Assembly: GCA_902461565.1 (NCBI GenBank) | Contig: CABPYL010000007.1 | Span: 1 to 64,000 of the forward strand | DNA from: an uncultured Porphyromonadaceae bacterium | Lineage (GTDB): Bacteria; Bacteroidota; Bacteroidia; Bacteroidales; Muribaculaceae | Length of the DNA: 64,000 nt | Direction: 5' to 3' | Shown: positions 49,437 to 58,508 of the stretch, piece by piece | How the letters are laid out: the number at the start of each line of letters is the position of its first letter | Position numbering within the stretch: position 1 is the stretch's first letter | The notes under the pieces: model-generated | What the model saw: only the letters and a program-made list of their open reading frames with translations | Databases searched by the model: none | What the model was told of the DNA's origin: nothing | Translations under genes and position numbers: made by a program

Positions 49437-50069
49437 TTATTTATCCATCCGGCGTCGGACGTAGTCTATTGTGATGTCGGCTATTTCTTCCAGGGGCAGC
49501 ATGGAGGTGTCGAAAGTGAGGTCATAGCTCTGTGCGTTGCCCCATTGTTTGTCGGTGTAAAAATTGTAATAGTTCGCACGCAGTTTGTTTGTACGTTCGG
49601 CCAGCGCCTTTGCCTCGGCGAGGTCTTTGCATTCCAGTCGTTCCACAATGCGTCGGGCGCATTCCTCTGCGGGCGCGTGCACAAAAATATTAATCACATT
49701 TTCCATGTCGCGCAGAACGTAATCGGCGCTGCGGCCGACGATTACGCAAGGTTCCGACTGTGCCAGCTCGTGAATGAAATCGCACTGTGCCTTGTAAATT
49801 CTGTCGCCACCGGCCGATGAAGTGTCGCCAAGCCACGATACGGGATAGAAACCCATCGAGAACGGTATTATGCTTCCCATGAACTTGGGTGCGCGCTCGT
49901 CGCCGCTTTTGAAGAATTCGATGTCGTAGCCGGCTTTTTCGGCGGCTTTTACAAGCAGTTTTTTATCATAGAATCCTATGCCGAGTTTGTCGGCGATGAT
50001 TCTGCCGAGAGCACGGCCGCCGCTGCCGAAGGTGCGGCCGATTGTAATTACATATTTATCGGGTAGCAT
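49437..50069 (-). CDS. Cytidylate-kinase-like protein
   Basis: A 210-residue P-loop protein: YVITIGRTFGSGGRALGRIIADKLGIGFYDKKLLVKAAEKAGYD, then CVIVGRSADYVLRDMENVINIFVHAPAEECARRIVERLECKDLAEAKALAERTNKLRANYYNFYTDKQWG. This is the cytidylate kinase-like family found beside true Cmk in anaerobes; the nucleotide-binding loop is GSGGRALGR rather than a standard GxxxxGK. Its substrate is unproven. It follows GH57 after a gap of 72 bp holding a hairpin, so it may be a separate unit. Confidence 0.82.
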   Translation of the reverse strand: MLPDKYVITIGRTFGSGGRALGRIIADKLGIGFYDKKLLVKAAEKAGYDIEFFKSGDERAPKFMGSIIPFSMGFYPVSWLGDTSSAGGDRIYKAQCDFIHELAQSEPCVIVGRSADYVLRDMENVINIFVHAPAEECARRIVERLECKDLAEAKALAERTNKLRANYYNFYTDKQWGNAQSYDLTFDTSMLPLEEIADITIDYVRRRMDK

Positions 50070-50095
50070 AAATTAATGGTGATGTGAAAGATTAA

Positions 50096-50121
50096 GCCCG
50101 CCGGCTCTGACGTCGGCGGGC
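50096..50121 (-). terminator. Hairpin after the glycogen operon
   Basis: GCCCGCCG (50096-50103) pairs with CGGCGGGC (50114-50121), loop 10, then TTAATCTTT on the minus strand. The weak T tail would allow partial read-through into the kinase-like gene. Confidence 0.6.
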
Positions 50122-50141
50122 ATAAAGGGAATTGGAAAAAA

Positions 50142-51581
50142 TCAATTTTCTTTGGCAGCCTTCTTTGTGGAGGTCTTTTTGGTCGCAGTTTTCTTGTCGG
50201 CTGCGGGCTTGCGGCCACGCTTGGGTTTGGGCTCGTCCTTTTCCTCGCATGCGTTGTCGCGGTTCTTATGCTCGATGTTGTACTGCTCCACGTTCTTGCG
50301 CATGGATGCCAGTTCCTTGTTAAGGGTTTCGATTTCGTTGCCCTGGTTTGCGATTGTGAGCAGCAGCGAGTTAAGCTCTTCGTTACCTACTGCCGAGGGG
50401 AATTCCTCTTTTACACGCATAAGGAAGTCGGCCAGCACGTTCATGTAGTTGGTGAACGCGGCAAACGGAGTCTCGTATGGACTGAACAGGCTGTGCATCT
50501 GTCCGTCGGCCATGCGTTTGGTGCTCATGTAGAAGAAGTGGTCGCAGGTCTGCAGGCGCGCCCAGTCTTCTTTGAGGGCGCGGTTCTGGCATATTGCGAT
50601 ACGTTCGGCCTGTGAGTATAATTTTTCGAATGCCTCGTTCTGCAGGCGGTTGCCGAGCCATGCGGATATGTCGCGGGCTTCGTCGGCACTTGATATGGGG
50701 TGTGTAACCGACAGAATGTCTACGGGTTTAATTTTGGAAACGGCCTCGGTGGGGGTAAGGAATTCCACGCCGCGGTCTTTGGCGAATCGGGGGAGCGCTT
50801 CCAGGAACTGGAAGATACCTGATGTGGCGGGCTGCATTTCGCCGAATGCCTCGAGGTTGAGGAAGATGTTTATAATCTGTTCTTCCTGGGGCGTGGAGGC
50901 AATCCAGTCGATATATTTGTCGGCTGTGAGCGGGAATTCGGGCCACGAGGTGTCGGTGAATCGGAATGCGATGTCGTCGCTGAGCTTGCTGTTGCGCAGA
51001 AGCACTTTAAGTTTGGGAGCGGAAGCGGCGGTGTATACGTAGTTGGGCGATTTCCATCCGAGTATGTGCTTTGCACCCTCGGTGAGGACTGCCTTGAATC
51101 CAAGCTCTACCAACTGGGGGGCAAGGTCGTCGAAGTAGATAAGCTCGGTGTTGCGTATAACCTTTGGATTTACGCCGAAACGCTCTTTCAGACGATCGCA
51201 TGTTTGTTTTACCTGGCGGGCGAACTCCTCGGGGTCTGTAAGGCAGGCCAGTGAGTAGGCGTAGGGCTGCGCTACGAATTCGCAGTGGCCTGTGTCGGCA
51301 AGTTTCTTCAGCAGGTCCAGGAATTCGGGTACGAACTGCTCGCACTGTTCCAGGGCCATGCCGCTGATGGCTATCGAGCAGCGGAAGAATCCTTTGCTCT
51401 CCTCGATCATGCGCAGCAGGGTTTCTGCGGCAGGGATGTAGGAGTTGTGGGCTATGCGGGTGATTATGTCGTCGTTAAGGAAATCGTCGAAATAGTAGTG
51501 GTCTCGGCCTATATCGAAGAAACGGTATTGTTTGAGGCGGAAAGGCTGATGTATCTCGAAGTTGAAACAGATAGATTTCAT
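50142..51581 (-). CDS. GH57 family glycoside hydrolase with basic C-terminal tail
   Basis: A 479-residue alpha-glucan-acting enzyme (amylase or branching type) that opens with ICFNFEIHQPFRLKQYRFFDIG and contains GHCEFVAQPYAYSLACLTDPEEF and RNTELIYFDDLAPQLVELGFKAVLTEGAKHILGWKSPN, regions expected around the catalytic glutamate of GH57. No signal peptide, so cytoplasmic. A coiled coil lies at about 405-440 (GNEIETLNKELASMRKNVEQYN). The last 40 residues are lysine- and alanine-rich and include PKPKRGRKPAADKK, resembling an AT-hook. It follows the GT4 gene by 13 bp; together with the debranching enzyme it forms a glycogen turnover module. Confidence 0.88.
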   Translation of the reverse strand: MKSICFNFEIHQPFRLKQYRFFDIGRDHYYFDDFLNDDIITRIAHNSYIPAAETLLRMIEESKGFFRCSIAISGMALEQCEQFVPEFLDLLKKLADTGHCEFVAQPYAYSLACLTDPEEFARQVKQTCDRLKERFGVNPKVIRNTELIYFDDLAPQLVELGFKAVLTEGAKHILGWKSPNYVYTAASAPKLKVLLRNSKLSDDIAFRFTDTSWPEFPLTADKYIDWIASTPQEEQIINIFLNLEAFGEMQPATSGIFQFLEALPRFAKDRGVEFLTPTEAVSKIKPVDILSVTHPISSADEARDISAWLGNRLQNEAFEKLYSQAERIAICQNRALKEDWARLQTCDHFFYMSTKRMADGQMHSLFSPYETPFAAFTNYMNVLADFLMRVKEEFPSAVGNEELNSLLLTIANQGNEIETLNKELASMRKNVEQYNIEHKNRDNACEEKDEPKPKRGRKPAADKKTATKKTSTKKAAKEN

Positions 51582-51594
51582 GACAATGGTTTGA

Positions 51595-52857
51595 TTAGCG
51601 TGCTAAAACTTTGTTGTAAATGTCGATGACCTTCTTTCCGGCTTTGTCCCAAGTGATCTGGGCAACTTCGGCGAGGCCGTCTTCGCGCATCTGTTTGTAG
51701 AGCGCGGGATAGGAAATGATGGCGTGTATCGCATCGGCCATTGCGTCGATGTCCCAGTAGTCGGTCTTGATGACGTTGTCGAGGATCTCGGCGCAGCCGC
51801 TCTGCTTGCTGATAATAGATGGCACACCCATCTGCATGGCCTCCAGAGGTGATATTCCGAAGGGCTCGGAAACGGAGGGCATGATGTATACGTCGCTGGC
51901 CTTCAGCATTTCGTACACCTGGCGCCCTTTCTGGAAGCCGGGGAAGTGGAAGCGGTCGGCGATGCCGCGCTCGGCGGCGAGGGCAATCATCTTTTCCATC
52001 ATGTCGCCCGAGCCTGCCATTACGAAACGCACGTTCTTGCAGTTGCGAAGCACTTTGGCGGCGGCTTCAACGAAGTATTCGGGGCCTTTCTGCATGGTTA
52101 TGCGTCCCAGGAAAGTAACCACTTTCTCTTTTGTGGCGCGGGGCATTTCTATGTCGAGAAGGTCCTGGCTGAGAGGAACAACGGCGTTGTGTACGGTGGT
52201 AACTTTGGCTGGGTCTATGCCGTAGTGGTCGATAACGGTCTGGCGGGTGAGGTTGCTGACGGTAATGATATGGTCGGCATGCGTCATGCCGTCGCGCTCG
52301 ATACCGTAGACGGTGGGGTTGGGCTTACCGCGCGAGCGGTCGTACTCGGTTGCGTGTACGTGCACAACCAGGGGTTTGCCGGTAACCTGCTTTGCATGTA
52401 TGCCGGCGGGGTATGTGAGCCAGTCGTGGCTGTGGATAATATCGAAGTCGAGCGTGCGGGCGATAACGCCGGCGGTGATGGAGTAGTTGTTGATTTCCTC
52501 CAGCAGGTTGGAAGGATATTTGCCGGAGAACTCGATGCAGCCGAGGTCGTTGGTGCGCATGTAGTTGAAGTCGGCGTAGATATGGTCGCGCAGACGGTAA
52601 TACAGGTCGGGGTCCATTACGTTTCCTATGCGCGATTCAACGTAGTCGCGGTTTACGTCGCGCCATGCTACGGGCACCTGCGATGTACCTATAATGCGGG
52701 CAAAGCTTTTGTCCTCGTCGCCGAAAGGTTTGGGAATAACGAATGTTATGTCCATGTCGCCGCATTCCCACATTCCGCGGGTGAGGCCGTAGCTGGCCGT
52801 ACCGAGACCTCCGAGGATGTGAGGCGGAAATTCCCAACCGAACATTAATGCTTTCAT
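51595..52857 (-). CDS. GT4 glycosyltransferase, probable glycogen synthase
   Basis: A 420-residue GT-B enzyme: MKALMFGWEFPPHILGGLGTASYGLTRGM at the N-terminus (the GGLGTA loop for the sugar nucleotide), SHDWLTYPAGIHAKQVTGKPLVVHVHATEYDRS near 145, VVTFLGRITMQKGPEYFVEAA near 230-260, and SVSEPFGISPLEAMQMGVPSIISKQSG near 330 with the E-x7-E pair. Genomic company (debranching enzyme 34 bp upstream, GH57 13 bp downstream) points to alpha-glucan synthesis rather than lipopolysaccharide. UDP- or ADP-glucose preference unknown. Confidence 0.88.
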   Translation of the reverse strand: MKALMFGWEFPPHILGGLGTASYGLTRGMWECGDMDITFVIPKPFGDEDKSFARIIGTSQVPVAWRDVNRDYVESRIGNVMDPDLYYRLRDHIYADFNYMRTNDLGCIEFSGKYPSNLLEEINNYSITAGVIARTLDFDIIHSHDWLTYPAGIHAKQVTGKPLVVHVHATEYDRSRGKPNPTVYGIERDGMTHADHIITVSNLTRQTVIDHYGIDPAKVTTVHNAVVPLSQDLLDIEMPRATKEKVVTFLGRITMQKGPEYFVEAAAKVLRNCKNVRFVMAGSGDMMEKMIALAAERGIADRFHFPGFQKGRQVYEMLKASDVYIMPSVSEPFGISPLEAMQMGVPSIISKQSGCAEILDNVIKTDYWDIDAMADAIHAIISYPALYKQMREDGLAEVAQITWDKAGKKVIDIYNKVLAR

Positions 52858-52891
52858 TGTGGATTGTTTTATTTGTTACTTGAATTGGGAA

Positions 52892-54841
52892 TCAGTTGTT
52901 GTCGAAGCGTTTGAGGGAGCGTACGGCGCGAAGAACCTCGGCCACATTGGTGGCATGGCTTACGGCGCCGCGTCCGGTGTATGGCGGGTTTCCGTCGTAC
53001 AGCTGCGAAAGCGAAGCGATGCAGCCCTGGCTCATTTCTTCCTCGAAGCCGATAAGCATGCGGTCGATGTATCCCACGCCGCTTAGGCCGAACACACGCA
53101 GGTAGGCGTCGGCATAGAAACCGATAAGCCAGGGACGTGCGGGGCCGTTGTGCATTGCAAACTCACGCTCGTCGGGCGAACCCACATAGCTGGGACGGTA
53201 TCCGTAGCTTTTGGGCGAGAGTGTGCGCAGGCCTTTCGGGGTGAGCAGTTCGCGTGTTACCACGTCGAGAACGCTCTTGCGCTGGCGGCGGTCGAGTGGC
53301 GAGTAGTCAAGGCCGATTGCGATAGCCATGTTGGGGCGTACCGACGGTTCGGCGAAGTTGCCGTCCACAAAGTCGTAGAGGTAGCCGCTTTCGTTGAGGA
53401 AAGTATCTACGAAGGGCTGTTTCATCTTTTCGGCCTCGGCAAGCCATGCTTCGCGTCGTTCAGCAAGGCCTTCGTTGCCTTCTGCCAGAGCTGCCGCGAA
53501 CATGAGCGCGTTGTACCACAGTGCGTTGAATTCAACTAATCTGCCGGTGCGGCGCACAACGGGCTCGCCGTTGAGCATGGAGTTCATCCACGATGCCGGT
53601 TTCAGGTGGCCGTCGGTGGAAATAAGTCCTGTCTCGCTGTCGATGAACAGGTTGGGATGGCCGCCGCGCAGAATGTAGTCCACAAGCTGGGTAACGCTTT
53701 CAAGGTAGAGCTTGCGGGCTTCGTCGGTGCCGACGGTTTTGGCATACTGCTGAATCGCCCAGATGGCCCAGAGGGGTATGTCGGGCAGGTCGATGCCTTT
53801 TATGTGTTTTGAGAGCTCGCCGGTGTCGGCGAAGTGTGTGAGCGCTTTCAGTGCCGTTTCCATGATGGCTTCGTAGTCGGCGCGATGGTCGATAGCCAGG
53901 GTGAGGCCGGGCACAGCCATGAATGTGTTGCGGGCAAGTACCACTCCCCAGGGGAAGCCGGAGATTATGTACATGCCGTCGCCGCGGCGGATATAGAACT
54001 GCTTGGCCGAATTTTTGAGGCAGTTGAAGAACGACGAACGGGGTGTGCGGCTGGCGATTTCGGCATCGTACATTTTGCTGAGACTGCGTGGATTCACCTC
54101 GCTTATGCCGGCCGAGAAGATGAGCGATTCTCCTTTTTTGATGGGTACTTCGAAGTAGCCGGGCACCCACAGGTCCTCGCAGTAGGGGACGCCGCGTTCC
54201 AGGTCTTTTACATATTCGATGTCCTTGTACCAGTTGGGATCGTCTACCCAGACGGGCTTATGGTTGAACTGCATGTACAGTGTGGGGAATCCCTTGTACA
54301 GGCATGTGGCCACGCCGTTGTTCACCCGCTCTACGGCGGTGTTTACGGCGCTGTTGGCAATACACAGCTGGTTAACTTCGCGGAATGCCAGGAAGGGACG
54401 GAACCGCAGGGTAGTGGCGGAATGGGCGTCTACAAGCGTGTATCGGATGAGGATGCGGTTTTCCTTGCTGATAAAAATTTTCTCTTTGGTCAGAATCACT
54501 CCTCCCACACGGTAGGTCATGCGGGGTACATTCTCGCAGTCGAACTCACGAATATACTTGTGTCCGGCAGGACTGATGGTACCGCCTTTATAGCGGTGTA
54601 TTCCCAGGTTGAACGGTGCCCCGTGCTGGATAACGGTCTCGTCGAGCGATGACAGCATCACATGCGACTTTCCGTCCATCTCCTCGATAGGAATCACCAG
54701 CAGGCCATGCTGTTTGCGAGTGTTGCAGCCAACCAGACTTGTGCAGTGGTATGCACCGGCCTGATTTGTGCGCAGCATCTCTTTTGTAAGAGACTGGTCC
54801 AGGTTTATGAGCACGTTCTTATCAAATTTAAGATAACTCAT
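52892..54841 (-). CDS. Glycogen debranching enzyme (amylo-alpha-1,6-glucosidase family)
   Basis: A 649-residue (alpha/alpha)6-barrel enzyme that hydrolyses alpha-1,6 branch stubs. N-terminal domain: DQSLTKEMLRTNQAGAYHCTSLVGCNTRKQHGLLV; catalytic half: FSAGISEVNPRS, YIISGFPWGVVLARNTFMAVPGLTLA near 310, LFIDSETGLISTDGHLKPASWMNSM near 415, VEFNALWYNALMFA near 450, and VRPNMAIAIGLDYSPL near 520. Length and motifs match the bacterial GDE family without a separate transferase domain. First gene of the operon; promoter just upstream. Confidence 0.93.
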   Translation of the reverse strand: MSYLKFDKNVLINLDQSLTKEMLRTNQAGAYHCTSLVGCNTRKQHGLLVIPIEEMDGKSHVMLSSLDETVIQHGAPFNLGIHRYKGGTISPAGHKYIREFDCENVPRMTYRVGGVILTKEKIFISKENRILIRYTLVDAHSATTLRFRPFLAFREVNQLCIANSAVNTAVERVNNGVATCLYKGFPTLYMQFNHKPVWVDDPNWYKDIEYVKDLERGVPYCEDLWVPGYFEVPIKKGESLIFSAGISEVNPRSLSKMYDAEIASRTPRSSFFNCLKNSAKQFYIRRGDGMYIISGFPWGVVLARNTFMAVPGLTLAIDHRADYEAIMETALKALTHFADTGELSKHIKGIDLPDIPLWAIWAIQQYAKTVGTDEARKLYLESVTQLVDYILRGGHPNLFIDSETGLISTDGHLKPASWMNSMLNGEPVVRRTGRLVEFNALWYNALMFAAALAEGNEGLAERREAWLAEAEKMKQPFVDTFLNESGYLYDFVDGNFAEPSVRPNMAIAIGLDYSPLDRRQRKSVLDVVTRELLTPKGLRTLSPKSYGYRPSYVGSPDEREFAMHNGPARPWLIGFYADAYLRVFGLSGVGYIDRMLIGFEEEMSQGCIASLSQLYDGNPPYTGRGAVSHATNVAEVLRAVRSLKRFDNN

Positions 54842-54888
54842 TTTATGGTTTTGTTAGGAATGTGTTAGTGCGAAGATTATTATTTTTG

Positions 54889-54918
54889 CGAAGTTACATT
54901 TTTATTCGCAACCAACAA
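54889..54918 (-). promoter_or_regulatory. Promoter of the glycogen operon
   Basis: Minus-strand TAACTTCG (plus 54889-54896; one mismatch to TAnnTTTG), 19-bp spacer, TTG (plus 54916-54918). Confidence 0.5.
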
Positions 54919-54940
54919 TGAAACATGCCGTAAAACATAT

Positions 54941-54974
54941 AAAAAGGAGCCGCGCAGTATCTGGCACGGCTCCT
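54941..54974 (-). terminator. Terminator after the large adhesin gene
   Basis: AGGAGCCG and CGGCTCCT (plus 54945-54952 and 54967-54974) form an 8-bp stem followed by TTTTT on the minus strand, 20 bp past the stop. Confidence 0.8.
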
Positions 54975-54994
54975 CACGGATATCTGCAGAGCGG

Positions 54995-57900
54995 TTATCT
55001 TACTATTACGCGGAATACTGTGTCGCCTGCGCGCACAAGATATATGCCTGCGGCAGCGGCGATGGTGCTGCGGCCTGCCGTAAGTTCTGCTGCGGCTACT
55101 GTGCGTCCGGCTGTGTCGCACACGGTGCAGGTTATGCCGGCGGCTGTATCGACAACTATGCAGCCGGCGCCACCCCATGCCTGTGTCTGTGCTCCGATGC
55201 CGGAGACACCGGAGTTATCGCCTGTAGTTACCTTGACGCCGGTCGCACCCGATTCGCCCTGAGGGAACACGGCGGATACGGCGTATTCATAATCTTTGTC
55301 GGCTTCCGGTGCTTCCTCGGTGTAGCTTGTGCCGGTAACGTTTGCGATAAACTCGTTGTCGCGGTAGATGTTGTAGCTTTCGGGCTGTACGAGTGCGGGT
55401 TCAGACGACAGCTGCGCGCACTCGAGGTTATCGAGCATAAAGCAGTATGCCACGGGCGTTGTGTGGCGTATGGCAAAGTAGCGGGCATCGGCGGGGAGCC
55501 AGTATGTGTACTGCAGCCATTCTGCCGGGCACGACTCGGAGGCGAACAGGCGGAAGTCGGCGATGTCGTCGCCGGTGGTGGAATAATAGATTTCGATTGT
55601 TTCCCTCTTATAGCCGTTGGTGAGCGCGCGGGCCATGAACGACACGGGTTTGTCGGCCGATATTTCGGGTGATATCAGCCAGTCGTCGTTGGCGGAATTG
55701 TCGGAGTTGTACATGCTTGCCAGATACTGCGAGCCCTGATAGCTTGCCCAGTCCTTGCCCCAGGAGTCGTTGAGATTTACGCCTGCCTTCTCGGGATTAT
55801 AAACCTGATATGCCATTTTGGCTGTGGCGTGGGGGTAGGACAGTGTGGCGTCTTCGTTTTCGCCGGTATAGGCTTTGTCCATATCCACGAATTTCCACGG
55901 GCCGGCGCCGTCGATGGCGAAAGCCTCGTAGCTCTCGAAGCCGTCGGTGGTGAGGGGATAGTCCTTGTAAGGCTCGGATGCGGTCCAGTCGAGAGTAACG
56001 GTTTTTCCGTCGGCGTTGCCTTTCAGTGTGCCTACGGCAGGGTAGGGGGGCATTGCGCATGTGGCGGTAAACGATGCGATGTCGTTGGCGGGGTTTTCGT
56101 CGTCGTCGTTGGCGACAAGGAGCGAATAAACAATGTCCTTGCCTGCCTTGGTTACGGGTTCGGTTATGTTGAAGCTGAACTCAACAGCCTCGCCTGGTGC
56201 GGGAGCGTCGAACGCAAGCACGTCTATGTCGGCATCCTCGTTGTTAAGGGTTACGGATACCTGTTTCTGCGATGTCCTGTTGCCGCAGTTAAGCAGTTTG
56301 CCGCTGATGATATAATCCTGCGATGGTGTAAGACGGGCGGTGTGTTCGATATCGGCGACAGTGAAGTCTACAAGGTCGTCGAACACGCGGATAATGTCGA
56401 TGTGAATGTTGTGTCCCTGCGCTGCGGTGCCTTTCAGGGCAAGCTGAATGGTTTTGGAGCCTGCGGGGAGGTCGAGGGCGAATGTGTGAAGCTGCCATCC
56501 GGCGCTGGATGCGGCTAAGGCTATGTCGTCGCCCACACTGGTGAATTCGCCTCCGTCGACGGCCACTTCAAGGCCGATACGGTCGGTGTCGGCACCAGTG
56601 GTATGGTTCATGTAGAAACTTACGGAGGGATGCTTCAGACTGCCGATATCGAATTTGGGCGAGCAGAAGCGCTCTGACGCGCCCATCGGTGCCGCCATAG
56701 AGCGGAATGTGATAAGGCCTGCGTCGTCGTCGCGTGCGTCGGCACGTGGCGAGGCACCATATGTAACGCACTGCCAGTATGAGCCACCCTCGGTGAACAG
56801 ATTCTCGCCGTACCAGGGATAATATGTGGTGGTGGCGAACATGAACGATTCTTCGGCGGGCGCCTGGTAGGAAGTGCCGGCGATTACGGGATCGGAATCG
56901 GCCTCGGATGATATCAGCGTGCCGTTTACTGCGGTTACGGTGTATGCCAGTACCTGCTGAGGCTGATATTCGGTGTAGGGTATTTCAGTATCGGTGAAGC
57001 TTGTGCCGGCAACGCCGGCAGCAACTTCGCGGCCGGTGCCGTCCGCTATATTATAGAGCAGTGTCGATGCTGGCGAGTAGCCGCCATTGACGCCGGTGTC
57101 GCCCTCGGGGGCGTTCCAGCTTACGGTTACGGAATGGTCGGCGTTCTCTTTGGCTGTTATACCGGTAACAGGTCGGGGTGTGTCGGGGCCGACATATACC
57201 GATACGGAAGTTTCGGCGCTTTTGCCTCCTCTGTTCTTCACCACGGCGGAGTATGTGTAGTTGCCGGGTGTCTCAACGGTATCGTAGAACTCAAGGGGTT
57301 CGCCTGCGGCTATACCGGTCCATATTTTAATTGCCTGTCCGATATCAGAACGGTAGAGCTCGGCCTGCGTTAGGTCGCGGACAGGTGCACCGGATTCATC
57401 TAAGGCAGGTATGGAGAAGGCAATGTGCGCACCCAGGGCGCCTTCGGCGGCAGGAGTTACGGTAAATCCGGTGGCAGGGGCGGGAACAGGGATGTCGAGC
57501 ACTTCCTCGAGCATCACATCATCCAGTTTAACGTAGTACAGGTCCTTTGGCGACAGGCAGTGGAAGCCGATATGATATATGCCGTCGGCAGCGACGGTAA
57601 AATCTACCTTCTGCTCGGTAGGGTGTATTTCGGCCACATGGTCGTCTCCCTCCACAATCTGTCGGTGGCTGGCCGGATCGACGTCTGTGCCGATGGTAAC
57701 GGCAAGGCGCTCGCGGGCGCTGTAGTTGCGTTTATGGCGCTTGTAGGTGAGGCGGTAGCTGCTCCCCGCTTTAAGCTCGAAGGCCGGCGAAAACAGCCAG
57801 TCGTCCGCCGCGTTGTCCGGGCTGAAATTGTACTCGGCCAGTTTTTCCGAGGCGTTGTACTGCCAGGTGTAACTGTCGTTGTTGGCGTTGTTTACAGAAA

Positions 57901-58039
57901 ATCGTGCGAAACCCTCGGCGGTATCGAACGTTTCGCTGAAGGGCAGCGGCTCCGCTGCCGATGCAGCAAAGCCGGATACCGCGATTGCGGCGGCGCAAGG
58001 CTTGCAGAAAGAAAGGAAATTTTTGAAAATTGAATTCAT
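54995..58039 (-). CDS. Large secreted protein with choice-of-anchor J/cleaved-adhesin and Fn3 domains
   Basis: A 1014-residue exported protein (signal peptide MNSIFKNFLSFCKPCAAAIAVSGFAASAAE). Jelly-roll adhesin-type domains are visible at about 30-160 (PFSETFDTAEGFARFSVNN...DDWLFSPAFELKAGSSYRL), about 400-560 (RFCSPKFDIGSLKHPSVSFYMNHTTGADTDRIGLEVAVDGG) and about 700-890 (SANDDWLISPEISADKPVSFMAR), separated by Fn3-like modules (PVTGITAKENADHSVTVSWNAPEGDTG; GTLKGNADGKTVTLDWTASEPYKDYP). The C-terminus (GRTVAAAELTAGRSTIAAAAGIYLVRAGDTVFRVIVR) is a type-A sorting-like domain. I start at ATG 58039; an upstream frame lies outside the signal peptide. Likely a cell-surface adhesin or peptidase-accessory protein. 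Confidence 0.87.
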   Translation of the reverse strand: MNSIFKNFLSFCKPCAAAIAVSGFAASAAEPLPFSETFDTAEGFARFSVNNANNDSYTWQYNASEKLAEYNFSPDNAADDWLFSPAFELKAGSSYRLTYKRHKRNYSARERLAVTIGTDVDPASHRQIVEGDDHVAEIHPTEQKVDFTVAADGIYHIGFHCLSPKDLYYVKLDDVMLEEVLDIPVPAPATGFTVTPAAEGALGAHIAFSIPALDESGAPVRDLTQAELYRSDIGQAIKIWTGIAAGEPLEFYDTVETPGNYTYSAVVKNRGGKSAETSVSVYVGPDTPRPVTGITAKENADHSVTVSWNAPEGDTGVNGGYSPASTLLYNIADGTGREVAAGVAGTSFTDTEIPYTEYQPQQVLAYTVTAVNGTLISSEADSDPVIAGTSYQAPAEESFMFATTTYYPWYGENLFTEGGSYWQCVTYGASPRADARDDDAGLITFRSMAAPMGASERFCSPKFDIGSLKHPSVSFYMNHTTGADTDRIGLEVAVDGGEFTSVGDDIALAASSAGWQLHTFALDLPAGSKTIQLALKGTAAQGHNIHIDIIRVFDDLVDFTVADIEHTARLTPSQDYIISGKLLNCGNRTSQKQVSVTLNNEDADIDVLAFDAPAPGEAVEFSFNITEPVTKAGKDIVYSLLVANDDDENPANDIASFTATCAMPPYPAVGTLKGNADGKTVTLDWTASEPYKDYPLTTDGFESYEAFAIDGAGPWKFVDMDKAYTGENEDATLSYPHATAKMAYQVYNPEKAGVNLNDSWGKDWASYQGSQYLASMYNSDNSANDDWLISPEISADKPVSFMARALTNGYKRETIEIYYSTTGDDIADFRLFASESCPAEWLQYTYWLPADARYFAIRHTTPVAYCFMLDNLECAQLSSEPALVQPESYNIYRDNEFIANVTGTSYTEEAPEADKDYEYAVSAVFPQGESGATGVKVTTGDNSGVSGIGAQTQAWGGAGCIVVDTAAGITCTVCDTAGRTVAAAELTAGRSTIAAAAGIYLVRAGDTVFRVIVR

Positions 58040-58188
58040 TAGGGTGGATTGTTTTAGGTTTTGGTTACAAAAGTATATAAAAACATCCATATAACAGCGC
58101 CCGCAGGCAATTTTGTGTGAGCGGAGGCATAATTTCTTTCTAATAAATGAACAAAATCTACCACCTGTTGTTAAGCGAAGTTAAAAAT

Positions 58189-58197
58189 GGGGGGGGG
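58189..58197. repeat. Poly(G) tract of 9 upstream of the fimbrial operon
   Basis: Nine G followed by TAAATGA, 37 bp upstream of the rightward -33 element and about 120 bp upstream of the leftward -7 element. Same flank as 49318-49325. Confidence 0.65.
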
Positions 58198-58234
58198 TAA
58201 ATGAAAATATTTGCAAAACTAAGCCTGGAAAGTT

Positions 58235-58264
58235 TTGCAATTTCAATTACTTGACATAATTTTG
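58235..58264 (+). promoter_or_regulatory. Promoter of the Mfa-type fimbrial operon
   Basis: TTG (58235-58237), 19 bp, TAATTTTG (58257-58264). Predicted leader about 240 nt to the DUF3575 gene. Confidence 0.6.
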
Positions 58265-58508
58265 AGGGCTAAATCCCAGGAGTTTCCGTTTATTTGAAAT
58301 CGCGGCACTAAGGTAGGCGGGAATTCAGGTCTTGCTTGTTTTTTGAATAACACTTTGTTGTTCAGTTCTTTGAATAAATATTGCGGTATTCACTGCCGCG
58401 CATTGGATTACCTATTCTTCAGAATCATCTTTACGATGGATTCATATACTATAATTATACTAACCGCAAGTCATACTTAGTGGCGATTGTATTAACAATT
58501 GAAGGAGC

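Larger units (their letters stand above)
58040..58508. other. 469-bp intergenic region between adhesin and fimbrial operons
   Basis: Divergent control region. It has a leftward -7 octamer (TACTTTTG, plus 58068-58075), a poly(G) tract (58189-58197), a rightward promoter (58235-58264) and then about 240 bp of leader in which I see no ORF or strong hairpin. Confidence 0.6.
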
